From NCBI GenBank assembly GCA_900554745.1, contig USIU01000087.1, positions 1 to 5,513 of the forward strand: 5,513 nucleotides of DNA. Reading direction: 5' to 3'. The position numbers and the translations under genes are program-made. Source of the stretch: an uncultured Leuconostoc sp. (GTDB lineage Bacteria > Bacillota > Bacilli > Lactobacillales > Lactobacillaceae). The notes under the pieces are model-generated. The model did not search any database, was not told the origin of the DNA, and worked only from the letters and a program-made list of their open reading frames with translations. This document shows, piece after piece, positions 5,164-5,513 of the stretch (positions are counted from its first letter, which is position 1; each line of letters opens with the position of its first letter).

Positions 5164-5513
5164 TTGATCACAGTATCAGACATGAGCTTCAGCTTTGCTG
5201 GCCCTAAATTATATCAAGATGTTAACTTAAAGTTGACCCCTGGTAATACCTACGGTATTATTGGTGCCAATGGTGCCGGAAAGTCAACTTTTTTGAAGTT
5301 ATTACAAGGTGAATTGCAACCAACAGAAGGTGTGATTGCGATTGGTGAAGGTGAACGGATGTCATCTTTGCAGCAAGATCACTTTGCTTTTGATGAATTT
5401 ACCGTGTTGGACACAGTGATTCAAGGCCACAAACGTTTGTATGAAGTTAAGACGGAAATGGATGCCATTTACGCCAAGCCAGATTTCAACGATGAAGATG
5501 GCGTGCGCGTTGC
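5164..5513 (+). CDS. ABC-F ATPase, YkpA/YbiT type, 5' part
   Basis: ABC-F proteins are soluble twin-ATPase factors that bind the ribosomal E site; they are not transporters. The window holds 116 complete codons plus two bases of the next, out of a usual length of about 530-540. The TTG start gives MITVSDMSFSFAG, matching the usual MI(T/A)V beginning of this group. Walker A GANGAGKST is at residues 34-42. The Q-loop region follows as SLQQDHFAFDEFTVLDTVIQ and then GHKRLYEVKTEMDAIY, ending at DFNDEDGVRV. These blocks closely resemble E. coli YbiT and Bacillus YkpA as I recall them, more than Uup, EttA or the antibiotic-resistance branches. Walker B, the LSGGE signature, the linker and the second ATPase domain lie beyond the edge. 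It is expected to be a housekeeping translation factor. It is separated from upstream genes by two terminators. Confidence 0.93.
   Translation, partial: MITVSDMSFSFAGPKLYQDVNLKLTPGNTYGIIGANGAGKSTFLKLLQGELQPTEGVIAIGEGERMSSLQQDHFAFDEFTVLDTVIQGHKRLYEVKTEMDAIYAKPDFNDEDGVRV

Noticed and set aside
1..5513. A new defence, mobile or biosynthetic system
   Set aside because: I looked for transposases, integrases, inverted-repeat ends, CRISPR-like repeats, toxin-antitoxin pairs and clustered enzymes. The window is conserved housekeeping sequence plus two unknown membrane proteins.

Overview
The window is one strand of a compact, low-to-middle GC Firmicute chromosome. Gene order, Shine-Dalgarno sites and LepA sequence (for example KIHTGDPDRRAKLLDKQK in the C-terminal domain, where most bacteria have KCYGGD) point to Lactobacillaceae of the former Leuconostocaceae branch. 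The fairly balanced base composition suggests Weissella more than Leuconostoc. The genus is an inference from memory of family sequences, not a database result.

Region 1 (1-4474) is a tight run of five plus-strand genes that looks like one operon. It holds the 3' half of lepA (elongation factor 4), a gene for an unrecognised single-pass membrane protein, a zinc-free MDR (zinc-binding alcohol dehydrogenase-like) oxidoreductase, prmA (ribosomal protein L11 methyltransferase) and rsmE (16S rRNA m3U1498 methyltransferase). Successive genes overlap by 17, -9 (a 9-base gap), 4 and 1 bases, so translational coupling is likely throughout. Three of the five products act on the ribosome. The membrane protein and the oxidoreductase are the odd members.

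Region 2 (4475-5076) is a small monocistronic unit. A promoter-like -10 lies in the 93-base gap after rsmE. It is followed by a gene for a 145-residue four-helix membrane protein with an acidic cytoplasmic tail carrying a duplicated short motif. Two strong, perfectly paired intrinsic terminators then stand in tandem.

Region 3 (5077-5513) starts with a perfect 8+8 base dyad, a candidate promoter and a strong ribosome binding site. It then has the first 116 codons of an ABC-F ATPase of the YkpA/YbiT type that starts at TTG and runs off the window. ABC-F proteins also act on ribosomes, so four of the seven genes here are translation-related.

There is no mobile element, CRISPR array, tRNA or rRNA, and nothing that amounts to a new defence or biosynthetic system. 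The points most worth a second look are the unknown membrane protein embedded in a translation operon, its DUF5105-like layout, the complete absence of cysteine from all seven products, the 17-residue N-terminal extension of the oxidoreductase, the duplicated motif in the small membrane protein, and the dyad and tandem terminators before the ABC-F gene.
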